DNA of 17,170 nt from assembly GCA_020024615.1 (NCBI GenBank), contig JAHHTP010000030.1:1-17170 (forward strand), in the 5' to 3' direction. Source of the stretch: Oscillospiraceae bacterium (lineage in GTDB: Bacteria; Bacillota; Clostridia; Oscillospirales; Ruminococcaceae). Under the pieces are notes generated by a model. That model was not told the origin of the DNA, made no database searches, and was given only the letters and a program-made list of their open reading frames with translations. This document shows positions 1 through 7,462 of the stretch, piece by piece. Position 1 is the stretch's first letter; each line of letters begins with the position of its first letter. The translations under genes and the position numbers were made by a program.

Positions 1-84
1 CTATTGCTGTCACAGCTTGTATGTATCTTATTTATCAGCTTCTATAATCTGTTTGGAGTGTCAGACCTATTCGGGTTTCCTTAA
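1..84 (+). CDS. C-terminal end of a membrane protein (partial)
   Basis: Frame 1 is open from the first base and ends with TAA at 82-84. The 27 visible residues are hydrophobic and aromatic, including FYNLFGVSDLFGFP at the very end, which fits a last transmembrane segment with a short tail. The start lies outside the window. The stop codon forms the first three bases of the repeat copy that follows, and a terminator hairpin starts 17 bases later, so the gene end and the hairpin are consistent with each other. The family was not recognised, and the fragment is too short to decide between a transporter and a conjugation protein. Confidence 0.45.
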   Translation, partial: LLLSQLVCILFISFYNLFGVSDLFGFP

Positions 85-100
85 CAGATAAAGATCACCA

Positions 101-143
101 GACCTTGAGGGGCGTTTTGCCTTTCAAGGTCTTTTTCTGTTTT
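101..143 (+). terminator. Rho-independent terminator at the start of repeat copy 1
   Basis: A 13-pair stem joins 101-113 (GACCTTGAGGGGC) to 119-131 (GCCTTTCAAGGTC) around a 5-base loop, followed by TTTTTCTGTTTT. It lies just after the stop codon at 82-84 and would end transcription of the partial membrane-protein gene. Confidence 0.8.
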
Positions 144-366
144 GAGGCAAATAGCGCTGGAATCGCAAACTTCAAAGTAAGCTGCTTCCATTGCCTTAAG
201 GTTGATCCTCATATTCCGGCAGGTGCTAAGCTGTACTGAGATGCGCCGTTTTGCTAATTAAAACGGGATGTTCCGTAATTCACGGAAACCATAAAAAATA
301 CATCATACATCAAATTTTACATCAAACGATGTCAAAGTTTGATTTACAGAAAATTTTAAAATTTAG

Positions 367-404
367 AAATGGGCAATCTCTTGATGGGGTTGCCCATTTT
401 TGTT
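367..404 (+). terminator. Hairpin with T-tract near the end of repeat copy 1
   Basis: AAATGGGCAATCTC (367-380) pairs with GGGGTTGCCCATTT (386-399), including two G-T wobbles, around the loop TTGAT. TTTTTGTT follows. The T-tract fits a rightward terminator, and the stem is nearly symmetric. The loop is also part of a possible -35 box. Confidence 0.65.
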
Positions 405-409
405 ACAAT
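381..409 (+). promoter_or_regulatory. Candidate sigma-A promoter in repeat copy 1
   Basis: TTGATG (381-386), 17 bases, then TACAAT (404-409). The -35 box sits in the loop and 3' arm of the hairpin. Repeat copy 2 keeps the same boxes and spacing (TTGATG-17-TAAAAT), which is the main support. In copy 1 a further hairpin (465-492) lies between this promoter and the sigma-factor gene, so its target is unclear. Confidence 0.4.
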
Positions 410-464
410 GTAATTTGAGTTAAGTGTTAAATTTACCAAAATAATCCACACGACTAAATTCATA

Positions 465-496
465 AACAGCCCTCCCTTTGTGGTGGGCTGTTTTAC
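465..496 (+). terminator. Terminator upstream of the ECF sigma gene
   Basis: AACAGCCC (465-472) pairs perfectly with GGGCTGTT (485-492) around a 12-base loop, followed by TT. It lies just past the end of repeat copy 1 and should insulate the sigma-factor gene from upstream transcription. Confidence 0.6.
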
Positions 497-519
497 CATA
501 AAAATATATCACATGGAGT

Positions 520-546
520 TGTAACACTTTCAAAAGTGGTGCGTTA
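520..546 (+). promoter_or_regulatory. ECF-type promoter, probable autoregulation
   Basis: TGTAAC (520-525), a 16-base spacer, then CGTTA (542-546). This is the two-box form used by ECF sigma factors in Bacillota (TGAAAC or TGTAAC, 16-17 bases, CGTA or CGAC). It lies 26 bases before the ECF sigma start codon, so self-activation is the obvious reading. A perfect palindrome, CACTTTCAAAAGTG (525-538), overlaps the -35 box and spacer and could be an operator. Confidence 0.55.
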
Positions 547-571
547 ATTATATAGAGAGAGGAGGACGAGT

Positions 572-1063
572 ATGGACTTTGATCAAATATACAACGATTA
601 TTTTCAAGATGTTTTTTACTATTTACGAGGTTTATCCTCCAACAAAGAGATAGCAGAAGATCTTACACAGGATACATTCGTAAAAGCAATGAAATTCCTT
701 GATAAATATGATGGGAGAAAAGATATTCGAGCGTGGTTATTTACGATTGCCAAAAATTCTTTTATTGATCGCTACCGCAAAGAAAATCATTATGCAAGGG
801 AACCGCAAACAGAGGTGTTTGCAGATTCTGAACCTTGCTTTATTGAGAAAATTATGGATCAAGCTGACGCTTTTCAAGTACATAAAATCCTACATGAGAT
901 GTCAGAACCGTATAAGGAAGTGTTTTCATTAAGAACATTTGGCGAATTGCCGTTTGAACAAATTGGGACTCTATTCGGGAAAAGCGCCGGTTGGGCAAGA
1001 GTAAGCTATTACCGGGCAAAGCAAATTATTTTGAAATGTTGGGAGGATGCAGATAATGAGTAA
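572..1063 (+). CDS. ECF-subfamily RNA polymerase sigma factor
   Basis: This 163-residue protein has the two-domain ECF plan. Region 2 covers about residues 5-70, with AEDLTQDTF (28-36) and RAWLFTIAKN (53-62), which are the core-binding and -10 recognition parts. Region 4 covers about 104-157, with YKEVFSLRTFGELPFEQIG and a helix-turn-helix that would read the -35 box. The start is fixed by AGGAGG at 560-565. The next gene starts inside its end (8-base overlap) and encodes a zinc-finger anti-sigma factor, so the pair is a membrane-signalled switch. An ECF-like promoter lies directly upstream. The specific ECF group and the signal are not evident. Confidence 0.93.
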   Translation: MDFDQIYNDYFQDVFYYLRGLSSNKEIAEDLTQDTFVKAMKFLDKYDGRKDIRAWLFTIAKNSFIDRYRKENHYAREPQTEVFADSEPCFIEKIMDQADAFQVHKILHEMSEPYKEVFSLRTFGELPFEQIGTLFGKSAGWARVSYYRAKQIILKCWEDADNE

Positions 1064-1703
1064 AATTTCATGCAATGCTGTAAGAGATTTACTTCCTCTG
1101 TATATAGACGGAGTAGTATCAGAAGAAACCAGGAGTGAAGTCGAAAAACATTTAAACGAATGTTCAGAGTGTAAAAATGAATATGTATTGCTAAAAAAAG
1201 AAGTTGTACTTCCTGCTAACCCTGATTTACACAGCGAAAGTGCAAATGCCCTAAAAACCATGAAGCACAAGTTAACCAAAAAGAAAATTGCCATTTCTGT
1301 CGTGTCTGTTCTTGTGACTCTGGCTTTGGTCATTGCAGGATATTTCGTTGTTTCAGAGGTTGGCCCGGTTCATAACTATGTGTACCCGGAAATGCACGCA
1401 GTTGTAAATAATATTCAATCTGATGATTGGCAGCCTGTGATGTTGTATAGAGATAGTGCTGGAGCTGAAACAACGAGTACTTTTGTTTTTGACAGTGTAT
1501 TTTATAACAAGAAAATTGTTAATGATGGCAACTCTGATTCTGAGGTTGTGATTAGGGTTCTTGATGTAAATGGCAATATAGTAATTGATAATCTGGAAGT
1601 GCAGCCTGGACACTCAGCATCACTTGATCAGCTTGATGATAAGAAGGAATATAGGATTGAAGCAAAAATAACTGGAGATAAAGTCATTTTAAATATCTTT
1701 TGA
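1056..1703 (+). CDS. Zinc-finger (zf-HC2) membrane anti-sigma factor
   Basis: The protein has 215 residues. The cytoplasmic N-terminus carries the anti-sigma zinc motif HLNECSEC (H32, C36, C39), with an earlier cysteine at 6. One transmembrane helix follows at about 78-99 (IAISVVSVLVTLALVIAGYF), then an extracytoplasmic domain of about 115 residues. By family knowledge it holds the sigma factor inactive until a signal outside the membrane releases it. ATG at 1056 is preferred over the in-frame ATG at 1047, because GGGAGG (1041-1046) is 9 bases before 1056 but touches 1047. The 8-base overlap with the sigma gene implies coupled translation. The outer domain was not recognised, so the signal is unknown. 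Confidence 0.88.
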   Translation: MSKISCNAVRDLLPLYIDGVVSEETRSEVEKHLNECSECKNEYVLLKKEVVLPANPDLHSESANALKTMKHKLTKKKIAISVVSVLVTLALVIAGYFVVSEVGPVHNYVYPEMHAVVNNIQSDDWQPVMLYRDSAGAETTSTFVFDSVFYNKKIVNDGNSDSEVVIRVLDVNGNIVIDNLEVQPGHSASLDQLDDKKEYRIEAKITGDKVILNIF

Positions 1704-1755
1704 TGAAAAACATGAAAGAATAATCTGACAAGGCGTCTACTAAGGGTGTGGTATC

Positions 1756-2628
1756 GTGGAACAAAATCCGAAACCAAAACGGATAGGCATTTATCCAAGA
1801 AAAATTGAGAACTGCTTGGAGGAAGTTTGCATATTTTCAGGCAACCAACTAAAGATAATTGCCTTAATACTCATGGTGGTAGAACACTTTTTTAAGATAT
1901 TTACTCCTTGCATTATCGAGTATTATGGAGCCGTATATCCAAACATAGTTGAAATTCAAAATTTTGCCGTTCGCCATTTGTACCGTATGACGGCTATTTC
2001 GTTTCCGATTTTCGCTTTTCTGCTAACAGAAGGATTTATTCATACCCACAATTGAATGAAATATATGAAATCGATGCTGCTGTTTGCATTAATTTCTGAA
2101 ATACCTTTTGATATAGCTTTTTTCAGTACGTTCTCAAAGAGTGCCGGGACATTTCCATTTTATTTTGGATATCAAAATATCTTTTTTACTTTGTTGGTTG
2201 GTCTTTTATGTTTAACGGTATTAGAAAAGCTTCCACACTGTGAATCAGGAAAAAGCCGGAAAGAGAATTTAATAGCAATTTTACTGCAGGCAGGTGTTAT
2301 TGTTGGGATGGGTGCAATAACGGAATTATTGAAATGCGATTATGGTTTCAGCGGAATCTTGCTCATTTCACTTTTGTATCTGTTCCGGAATAATCGATTA
2401 GCTCAGTGCCTGGTTTATCCGTTATTGATGATTGTCTTAGATGGCGAGCAGCCTAATATATGCACTCTTATTTATTGCTGTTTAATCCTATTTTATTCCG
2501 GAAAACGAAATTTCAAGAAAAAAACTACGTTCCAGCCTAAATTAAAGTACCTTGTTTATGCTATTTATCCCTGTCATTTACTTGTTTTTGCAATACTAAA
2601 ATTATGGGGAGAAGCAAAGCTGTTCTAA
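1756..2628 (+). pseudogene. TraX-family membrane protein, interrupted by in-frame TGA
   Basis: Two adjacent segments in one frame (1756-2052 and 2056-2628) together give about 289 residues, the usual TraX length. The first carries the family opening GNQLKIIALILMVVEHFF and FPIFAFLLTEGFIHTHN. The second continues directly with KYMKSMLLFALISEIPFDIAF. The only thing separating them is TGA at 2053-2055. CGA (Arg) there would restore the frame with one C-to-T change, which is an inference. TraX proteins are multi-pass membrane proteins, related to acyltransferases; the F-plasmid member acetylates pilin. GTG at 1756 is the likely start, with a weak site (AAGGGTG). The rest of the gene is undamaged, so the mutation is recent or the stop is read through. 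Confidence 0.8.
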
Positions 2629-2847
2629 TGAGTAACCGCAAATATAGTTTATAGTTCACTCAAGGGGAAAAATTAACTGTTCTACTCTTCAGATTCTTAC
2701 AGTTAGATCTCTCAAAACCCATTATATGTAATCCGTCGTGTATGGTTCTGTACCGTACACGGCGATTGCATATTGTGATTTCAATAAAAAGTTGAGTATG
2801 CTGTATTATTTTATTTTAACAAAATAAAGGATAAAGAGGGATATCTG
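2629..2847. other. Intergenic region with a 13-pair hairpin
   Basis: No gene was seen here. The main feature is a stem pairing 2734-2746 (CGTCGTGTATGGT) with 2752-2764 (ACCGTACACGGCG) around TCTGT, with three G-T wobbles. No T-tract follows, so it is not a normal terminator. It may be a protein-binding site or the relic of an inserted element. AT-rich sequence runs from there to the response-regulator promoter. Confidence 0.5.
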
Positions 2848-2876
2848 TTAACTTGTTTGCGATTTTATGTTATAAT
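2848..2876 (+). promoter_or_regulatory. Sigma-A promoter of the two-component operon
   Basis: TTAACT (2848-2853), 17 bases, then a perfect TATAAT (2871-2876), 32 bases before the response-regulator start codon. GGTAGGAGA (2895-2903) serves as the ribosome site. Confidence 0.65.
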
Positions 2877-2908
2877 ATAATCATTGACAGGCAGGTAGGA
2901 GAAATAAA

Positions 2909-3574
2909 ATGGCATATTTAATCTTGATTGTTGAGGATGACAGTTACATTGCTAAATACATACAGTCCTGTTTAAGCATTGGAGGATATCGCAGCGAAAC
3001 TTGCTCAGACGGGCAAACAGCTGTTGAGAAAATACAAACAGGTCGATATGATTTGGTGCTTCTGGATATCATGTTACCTAAGCTGGACGGCTTTGAGGTT
3101 ATGGAAAGAATTAAGGGTGGAGAGACTCCTGTAATTTTTTTGACAGCTTTACAGGATGTTTCCAGTAAAGTGCGAGGGCTAAAGTCGGGGGTAGATGACT
3201 ATATTGTAAAGCCGTTTGAGGCTCTGGAATTATTAGCAAGAGTAGATCTTGTAATGAAACGTTACCACAAAACAGAAACCCAACATCACTATGGAAAAAT
3301 TCAAATAGACATCGAAAAGCACACGGTTCAAAATGATGGAGTGGAAGTCTCCTTAACGCCAAAGGAATTCGATGTATTTATCTTTTTTGTTCAGCATCAA
3401 AACATTGTGATTACCAGAGAACGGTTGCTCTCCGCTATATGGGATGATTATTTTACAGGGGAAACCCGAACCGTTGACACCCATGTTCAGCAGGTCCGAA
3501 AGAAACTTAACTTACAAGGACAGCTGATAACAGTCCCGAAATATGGTTATAAATTGCTTGGGCAAGGAGAATGA
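2909..3574 (+). CDS. OmpR/PhoB-family response regulator
   Basis: This is a 221-residue transcription factor. The receiver domain (about 1-118) has the acidic pocket E9/D10/D11, phosphoacceptor D53 (VLLDIMLPKLDG), T79 (FLTA) and K101 (IVKPFE). The winged-helix DNA-binding domain (about 125-218) contains SLTPKEFDVFIF and the recognition helix region TRTVDTHVQQVRKKL, followed by VPKYGYKL. It is the first gene after the 2848-2876 promoter, and its stop is one base before the kinase start. It probably regulates this operon or the lipoprotein/ABC operon downstream, as its relatives in peptide-antibiotic response loci do. The target operator was not identified. Confidence 0.95.
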   Translation: MAYLILIVEDDSYIAKYIQSCLSIGGYRSETCSDGQTAVEKIQTGRYDLVLLDIMLPKLDGFEVMERIKGGETPVIFLTALQDVSSKVRGLKSGVDDYIVKPFEALELLARVDLVMKRYHKTETQHHYGKIQIDIEKHTVQNDGVEVSLTPKEFDVFIFFVQHQNIVITRERLLSAIWDDYFTGETRTVDTHVQQVRKKLNLQGQLITVPKYGYKLLGQGE

Positions 3575-3575
3575 T

Positions 3576-4976
3576 ATGAAACTCTGGCAGAAAATATTTC
3601 TTCTAACATTGCTTCTAACCATATTGGCTATTAATACGGTCTCGGTTGTTTTGCTGACAAGAAATCAAACCAACGCTCTTTCGTTGGCAAAGGATAATGC
3701 GCAAATGCTTTGCAGCTCAGTGGCATCAGATTTGCAAAACGAGATACTACACAAAAAAACCATACTTGGGAAAAATATACTAACAGAAAAAGAACTGGTT
3801 GATTGCCTGACAACTACAGCTGCAGAATTGGAAAATGAGCAGTACCATATTTTGGTATCACAAATAAAGGCAGATTACGGTTCACTGAGTTCCCTTCCTA
3901 GGAAGGACCAGTTTGCCAGTACGCTGCTTGTCCAAAGTTCGGAAGGCACTCAAATTCAGGCGGAAACAACTACATTTTTGGAGGGGCATTTTTTTAGAGT
4001 ATTAATACAGTATTCCGTTTCTCAGTTGTTTGCTCAGTTTCATGATGATCTTCTTTTCTGCCAATATTACAGTGGTGTTGTTTCCTTTGCTGTGGCCGTC
4101 ATACTGTTGATTGCTATTATGGCCATTACCAGACCATTGAATCGTCTGGAGATTGCCGCTAAAAATATTGCCGGTGGTAATTACCAAAATCGGATTGAGG
4201 TAAAAGGTTCAGACGAGATTGCAGAGTTATCCAAACAAATGAATATGATGTCGGCAGCAATTAAAGAAAAGATCACCCAAATCGAGCAGATATCGGAGAA
4301 TCGTGAGATTTTTATCGCCAATATGGCACATGAACTTAAGACGCCTTTGACATCTATTCTTGGATTTGCTGATCTTCTCAAGATAAAAAGTAATGTTTCG
4401 GAGGATGAGCGCAGAGAATTTGCATCCATTATAGCAGCGGAGGCAAAACGACTCCGATTATTGTCAACGAAATTAATGGAATTGGTTTCGTTGGGAGAAG
4501 ATGCTTTGCAATTGACACCAACCCCGTTAAAGGAGTTATTAGAGAAGATTATAGAAGAATTTGCCCCAATCAGCGAGGAGAAGCACTGTATGGTTGAATA
4601 TGAATTAGAGAATGTCACAATCAATGCGGATCCAGCACTATTTACATCTTTAATTCTGAATCTTATGGATAATGCACGGAAGGCTTCCGAATCGGGGCAG
4701 GCAATTGGTATACGGCTTATGCGTAAAGAAGGAAACGCCGTCATTCTTATCCGGGATTACGGTAGAGGCATCCCAGCAGAGCACCTGCAACATGTTACAG
4801 AAGCCTTTTACATGGTTGATAAAGCTCGATCCAGAGGCGCAGGCGGCGCAGGTGTGGGATTATCCTTATGCAAGGCCATTACAGAAGCGCATCACGGAAC
4901 TTTCAAAATCGATAGCCAGGAACACGTCGGTACAACAGTGACACTCACATTTCCGATTATAGAAGGTTCGCTATGA
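3576..4976 (+). CDS. Membrane sensor histidine kinase
   Basis: The protein has 466 residues counted from ATG 3576, which AAGGAG (3565-3570) inside the end of the regulator gene selects. The order is TM1 (about 7-28), an extracytoplasmic sensor region (about 30-165), TM2 (about 166-185) and HAMP (about 186-238). HisKA follows, with the phosphorylated His252 in NMAHELKTPLTSILGF. The ATPase domain has an N box (NLMDNARKA, 362-370), G1 (DYGRGIP, 394-400) and G2 (GAGGAGVGLSLC, 421-432). All catalytic motifs are present. The sensor region is about 135 residues with no recognised fold, so it probably senses an extracellular signal directly. The gene overlaps the next one by ATGA. Confidence 0.95.
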   Translation: MKLWQKIFLLTLLLTILAINTVSVVLLTRNQTNALSLAKDNAQMLCSSVASDLQNEILHKKTILGKNILTEKELVDCLTTTAAELENEQYHILVSQIKADYGSLSSLPRKDQFASTLLVQSSEGTQIQAETTTFLEGHFFRVLIQYSVSQLFAQFHDDLLFCQYYSGVVSFAVAVILLIAIMAITRPLNRLEIAAKNIAGGNYQNRIEVKGSDEIAELSKQMNMMSAAIKEKITQIEQISENREIFIANMAHELKTPLTSILGFADLLKIKSNVSEDERREFASIIAAEAKRLRLLSTKLMELVSLGEDALQLTPTPLKELLEKIIEEFAPISEEKHCMVEYELENVTINADPALFTSLILNLMDNARKASESGQAIGIRLMRKEGNAVILIRDYGRGIPAEHLQHVTEAFYMVDKARSRGAGGAGVGLSLCKAITEAHHGTFKIDSQEHVGTTVTLTFPIIEGSL

Positions 4977-5791
4977 AGAAAAAACAAATTATATTAACGA
5001 TTTTCGCAACAATTTTATTCCTAAGCTTAGGAATTTGGGGTATTCGTTTGATTTATGGAATCATATTTCATCCGGAAACAACGGTAAACGAACAGATTCC
5101 CTTGTCACAAGAATTAGAAAAAGCACCGGAGAACTTTATCGATTCCCTAAAAATATCAGAAACAGAAACCTCCCAAAACCTCACGAGGGAGCAAATCTCA
5201 GATTACATTACAGACAGTTATTGTTATGTTGATAACAGTTTATATGAACAACTGTTTGAAACGGTAAAAATCACTTATGAAGACAAAATCTGGTCCCAAT
5301 TTTCAGGCAGCGTAAATGAAAACGATGAACTCCTGATTTCCGGCAATTTTCAGAACAGGGACAAGCTTAAGATGTTGAAGCTGTTATTTCGTGGTAGAAT
5401 TCCGGTTGCATTTGCCTGTGATGATGGGATTGCTCCAACTGAAAATCAAATGCAGCAGGCTGTTGCCAAATTGAATGGTTATGCTCGATCACCAAAGAAT
5501 TCGCCGATTGAGCTGTATGTCCGGCAGATTGATCTGATCTATCAAAATTGTCCTGCGTATCAGCAGGCGGTTACGCAGATACAGTTTGCCGGCTATACAG
5601 GAAATGATGAGCTTTCGCCGATGCAAACACTATGGGAGTGTTGCAGTTACGGCACATGGCAAGTGTATTCAGCCAGTCAGGATGTTGTGGTACTCTGCAC
5701 GATTGGTGATCAGTACCTAACATTATACTACGATGCTGTTTCGCAAAATTTTGTTGGATTTCATCTGAATTTTTTCTCACCTGATATATAA
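4973..5791 (+). CDS. Membrane-anchored protein linked to the two-component system
   Basis: The protein has 272 residues. One N-terminal hydrophobic segment (about 5-30) is followed by a soluble region of about 240 residues, predicted outside the membrane. There is no lipobox. The ATGA overlap with the kinase gene (4973-4976) means translation is coupled to it, so the protein probably assists sensing or is a co-regulated surface factor. The region from about residue 115 to the end has alternating hydrophobic strands and aromatic residues, like a small beta-rich fold. A strong terminator follows 10 bases after the stop, making this the last gene of the two-component operon. The family was not recognised. 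Confidence 0.8.
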   Translation: MKKKQIILTIFATILFLSLGIWGIRLIYGIIFHPETTVNEQIPLSQELEKAPENFIDSLKISETETSQNLTREQISDYITDSYCYVDNSLYEQLFETVKITYEDKIWSQFSGSVNENDELLISGNFQNRDKLKMLKLLFRGRIPVAFACDDGIAPTENQMQQAVAKLNGYARSPKNSPIELYVRQIDLIYQNCPAYQQAVTQIQFAGYTGNDELSPMQTLWECCSYGTWQVYSASQDVVVLCTIGDQYLTLYYDAVSQNFVGFHLNFFSPDI

Positions 5792-5801
5792 TGACACGTT
5801 T

Positions 5802-5846
5802 AGAAATGCAAAGGCTCCGGCCTTTGCATTTCTTTTGCATTTTTTG
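5802..5846 (+). terminator. Strong terminator after the two-component operon
   Basis: A perfect 14-pair stem, AGAAATGCAAAGGC (5802-5815) with GCCTTTGCATTTCT (5820-5833), encloses the stable loop TCCG. It is followed by TTTGCATTTTTT. It separates the regulatory operon from the lipoprotein/ABC operon, which therefore needs its own promoter or partial read-through. Confidence 0.9.
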
Positions 5847-5906
5847 GGGGATTTTCTTTCAACACCTGATTATGATGAAAATAGAAATCGAAAGGAGACT
5901 GATTCT

Positions 5907-6656
5907 ATGAAAAAATCTGCTGTAATTATGACCGCGATTCTCTTGGAGTTGCTGATCTCGGGATGTGGTATCCAACATGCCGATCTGAATAATACCACCC
6001 TTCAGGGAAATGCAGCCAATACTATTCAGGATGGAACACAAGACGCAGGACCGACAGTATCTGTTCAGGATGACAATCTCGATTATGAACCTGACTTTAT
6101 GATTCAGGAAAAATGCATCCTACCGAAAGGAACTACTGCGCTTATTCAAGAAACAGGAATTTCTTATTCCGTGCTGAGCGTGGAATGTTCTAAGGAATTT
6201 GGCAACCGCTCGCTGGAAAATCTTACGGATTTGTCCTCTGGCTTGACTGACGATGAAGGTAATCTGTTGGGAAATGAAAGGTATTTGTTCGCTACGATTA
6301 AATTTGAAAATATGTCAGATGAAAACCTCGAGATCAACCGAAACAGCGGCGGTCCCTGTGTGATCACTTCTGATTATAAATGTTTCCCTTGCGGCGAAGC
6401 GGTATATGTGGATCAGGTGTGGACCGATGGTACACCGGCAGAAGTTTTTCATTGGATTCTTAGACCCGGTGAATCCGTAACAAGCGAGGTCGGCTGGCTT
6501 ATTTTTGAATGGGAAAATGTACAGCTGCCACTTATTTCAGGAAAATACAAGAATCTGCAAGGTGAGCCACTGTACTACCATGCATTTCTAAGTGATATAC
6601 CGGCAGACTCAGGCAATCGGTATATCGATTTGGGCTTGAGGATGGGAGAATCATGA
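5907..6656 (+). CDS. Putative lipoprotein of the ABC operon
   Basis: The protein has 249 residues from ATG 5907, chosen because AAAGGAG (5891-5897) precedes it and a signal peptide begins there. The signal ends in the lipobox LISGC with Cys20, so the protein should be attached to the outer face of the membrane. A low-complexity N/Q/D-rich linker (about 21-60) is followed by a beta-rich domain with YLFATIKFENMSDENLEI, the strand pattern of Ig-like DUF4352-type lipoproteins. Its stop overlaps the first permease start (ATGA, 6653-6656), placing it firmly in the transporter operon. It may bind the ligand or shield the cell surface. The precise family is not recognised. Confidence 0.82.
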   Translation: MKKSAVIMTAILLELLISGCGIQHADLNNTTLQGNAANTIQDGTQDAGPTVSVQDDNLDYEPDFMIQEKCILPKGTTALIQETGISYSVLSVECSKEFGNRSLENLTDLSSGLTDDEGNLLGNERYLFATIKFENMSDENLEINRNSGGPCVITSDYKCFPCGEAVYVDQVWTDGTPAEVFHWILRPGESVTSEVGWLIFEWENVQLPLISGKYKNLQGEPLYYHAFLSDIPADSGNRYIDLGLRMGES

Positions 6657-7462
6657 AGCATTATTTTAGGATTGAATTTAATCGGGCGTTTTACAACAAA
6701 GCAATGTTGATATCCCTGCTGCTTGGGTGCGGGTTAAGTATTTGGCATTTTTTAGATTATATCTGGCCGATACGAGAATTTGTCCTATCCTCTGAGTATC
6801 CATTATCTTCTTTTGATCGATGGCTGGGAGGCGAAAGCTATTCCTTCCAATCTTCCCTTTATTATTTGGTACTACCGATTTTATGTGCATTGCCTTATAG
6901 TGCAAGTTGGGTCTTTGACTATTCAACAGGCTATGCAGGGCAGCTGATTGTTCGGAATTCGCATAATGGATTCGTGCGTGTAAAATATCTGATGGCTTTC
7001 CTTAGCGGCGCATTTGTAGCAGTATTTCCACTTCTATTTGACTTCTGCCTTACCAATCTGTATATTCCGGCAATCTGCCCTCAAAAAGGATACGGGCTTT
7101 CGCCTATTGTGGACTACGGAATTTGGGCGGGTTACTACTATACACATCCATTGCTTTATTTGCTGGCCTATTTAACATTAGATGGAGTATTTTTCGGATT
7201 GCTAAACACATTGTCTTTTACTGTTTCCAATTTTAACCGCAATCGTTTTTTTGTGAAATTTGTTCCGTTTCTGGTATACATTCTGTTGTATGCCATTGGC
7301 AATTCATTGGGATATTTTGCCATGTGTCCTGCCGGCTTCCTGACTCCGAGCCAGAGATTTGTTACAACTTGGCCTTGGATTATAGGATATATTGTGTTCT
7401 TGCTTTTGAGCTGCGGAGCGTCGATTTATTACACCGAGAGACAGGAGACAGGGTTGATATGA
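6653..7462 (+). CDS. ABC-2-like permease subunit 1
   Basis: This 269-residue integral membrane protein has about six helices, near residues 16-37, 68-88, 111-135, 167-192, 199-222 and 240-261. After helix 2 there is a cytoplasmic segment, DYSTGYAGQLIVRNSHNGF. It resembles the arginine-containing coupling loop of ABC-2 type permeases, and the second permease has a comparable one. The gene overlaps the lipoprotein gene before it and permease 2 after it, by ATGA in each case. With the ATPase encoded two genes on, it should form the membrane channel of an exporter or a protection transporter. No close named family was recognised, so the subunit role rests mainly on context. Confidence 0.75.
   Translation: MKHYFRIEFNRAFYNKAMLISLLLGCGLSIWHFLDYIWPIREFVLSSEYPLSSFDRWLGGESYSFQSSLYYLVLPILCALPYSASWVFDYSTGYAGQLIVRNSHNGFVRVKYLMAFLSGAFVAVFPLLFDFCLTNLYIPAICPQKGYGLSPIVDYGIWAGYYYTHPLLYLLAYLTLDGVFFGLLNTLSFTVSNFNRNRFFVKFVPFLVYILLYAIGNSLGYFAMCPAGFLTPSQRFVTTWPWIIGYIVFLLLSCGASIYYTERQETGLI

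Larger units (their letters stand above)
82..466 (+). repeat. Multi-hairpin direct repeat, copy 1
   Basis: This stretch matches 11596-11982 in the same orientation, with roughly one difference in ten bases (by eye) over the first ~330 bases and weaker similarity to the end. Both copies begin TAACAGATAAAG and fade near a CATAAA/CTGTAAA boundary. Visible stems in copy 1 are 101-113/119-131 (terminator-like), 246-252/260-266, 271-276/282-287 (TTCCGT/ACGGAA) and 367-380/386-399. Where the copies differ inside stems, pairing is kept, often through G-T wobble. No transposase or integrase is encoded. It could be a dispersed intergenic repeat, a structured RNA or a cassette boundary. Confidence 0.85.

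Noticed and set aside
81..212. Minus-strand 43-codon frame, also present in repeat copy 2 (11595-11726)
   Set aside because: Both copies open and close at the same places, but nearly all differences change the amino acid and there is no good ribosome site; conservation follows the hairpins instead.
2734..2764. Group II intron domain V
   Set aside because: The hairpin lacks the domain V bulge and AGC/GNRA features and no reverse transcriptase gene is present.
4181..4744. 187-codon minus-strand frame
   Set aside because: Antisense shadow of the histidine kinase, which has all its motifs on the plus strand.
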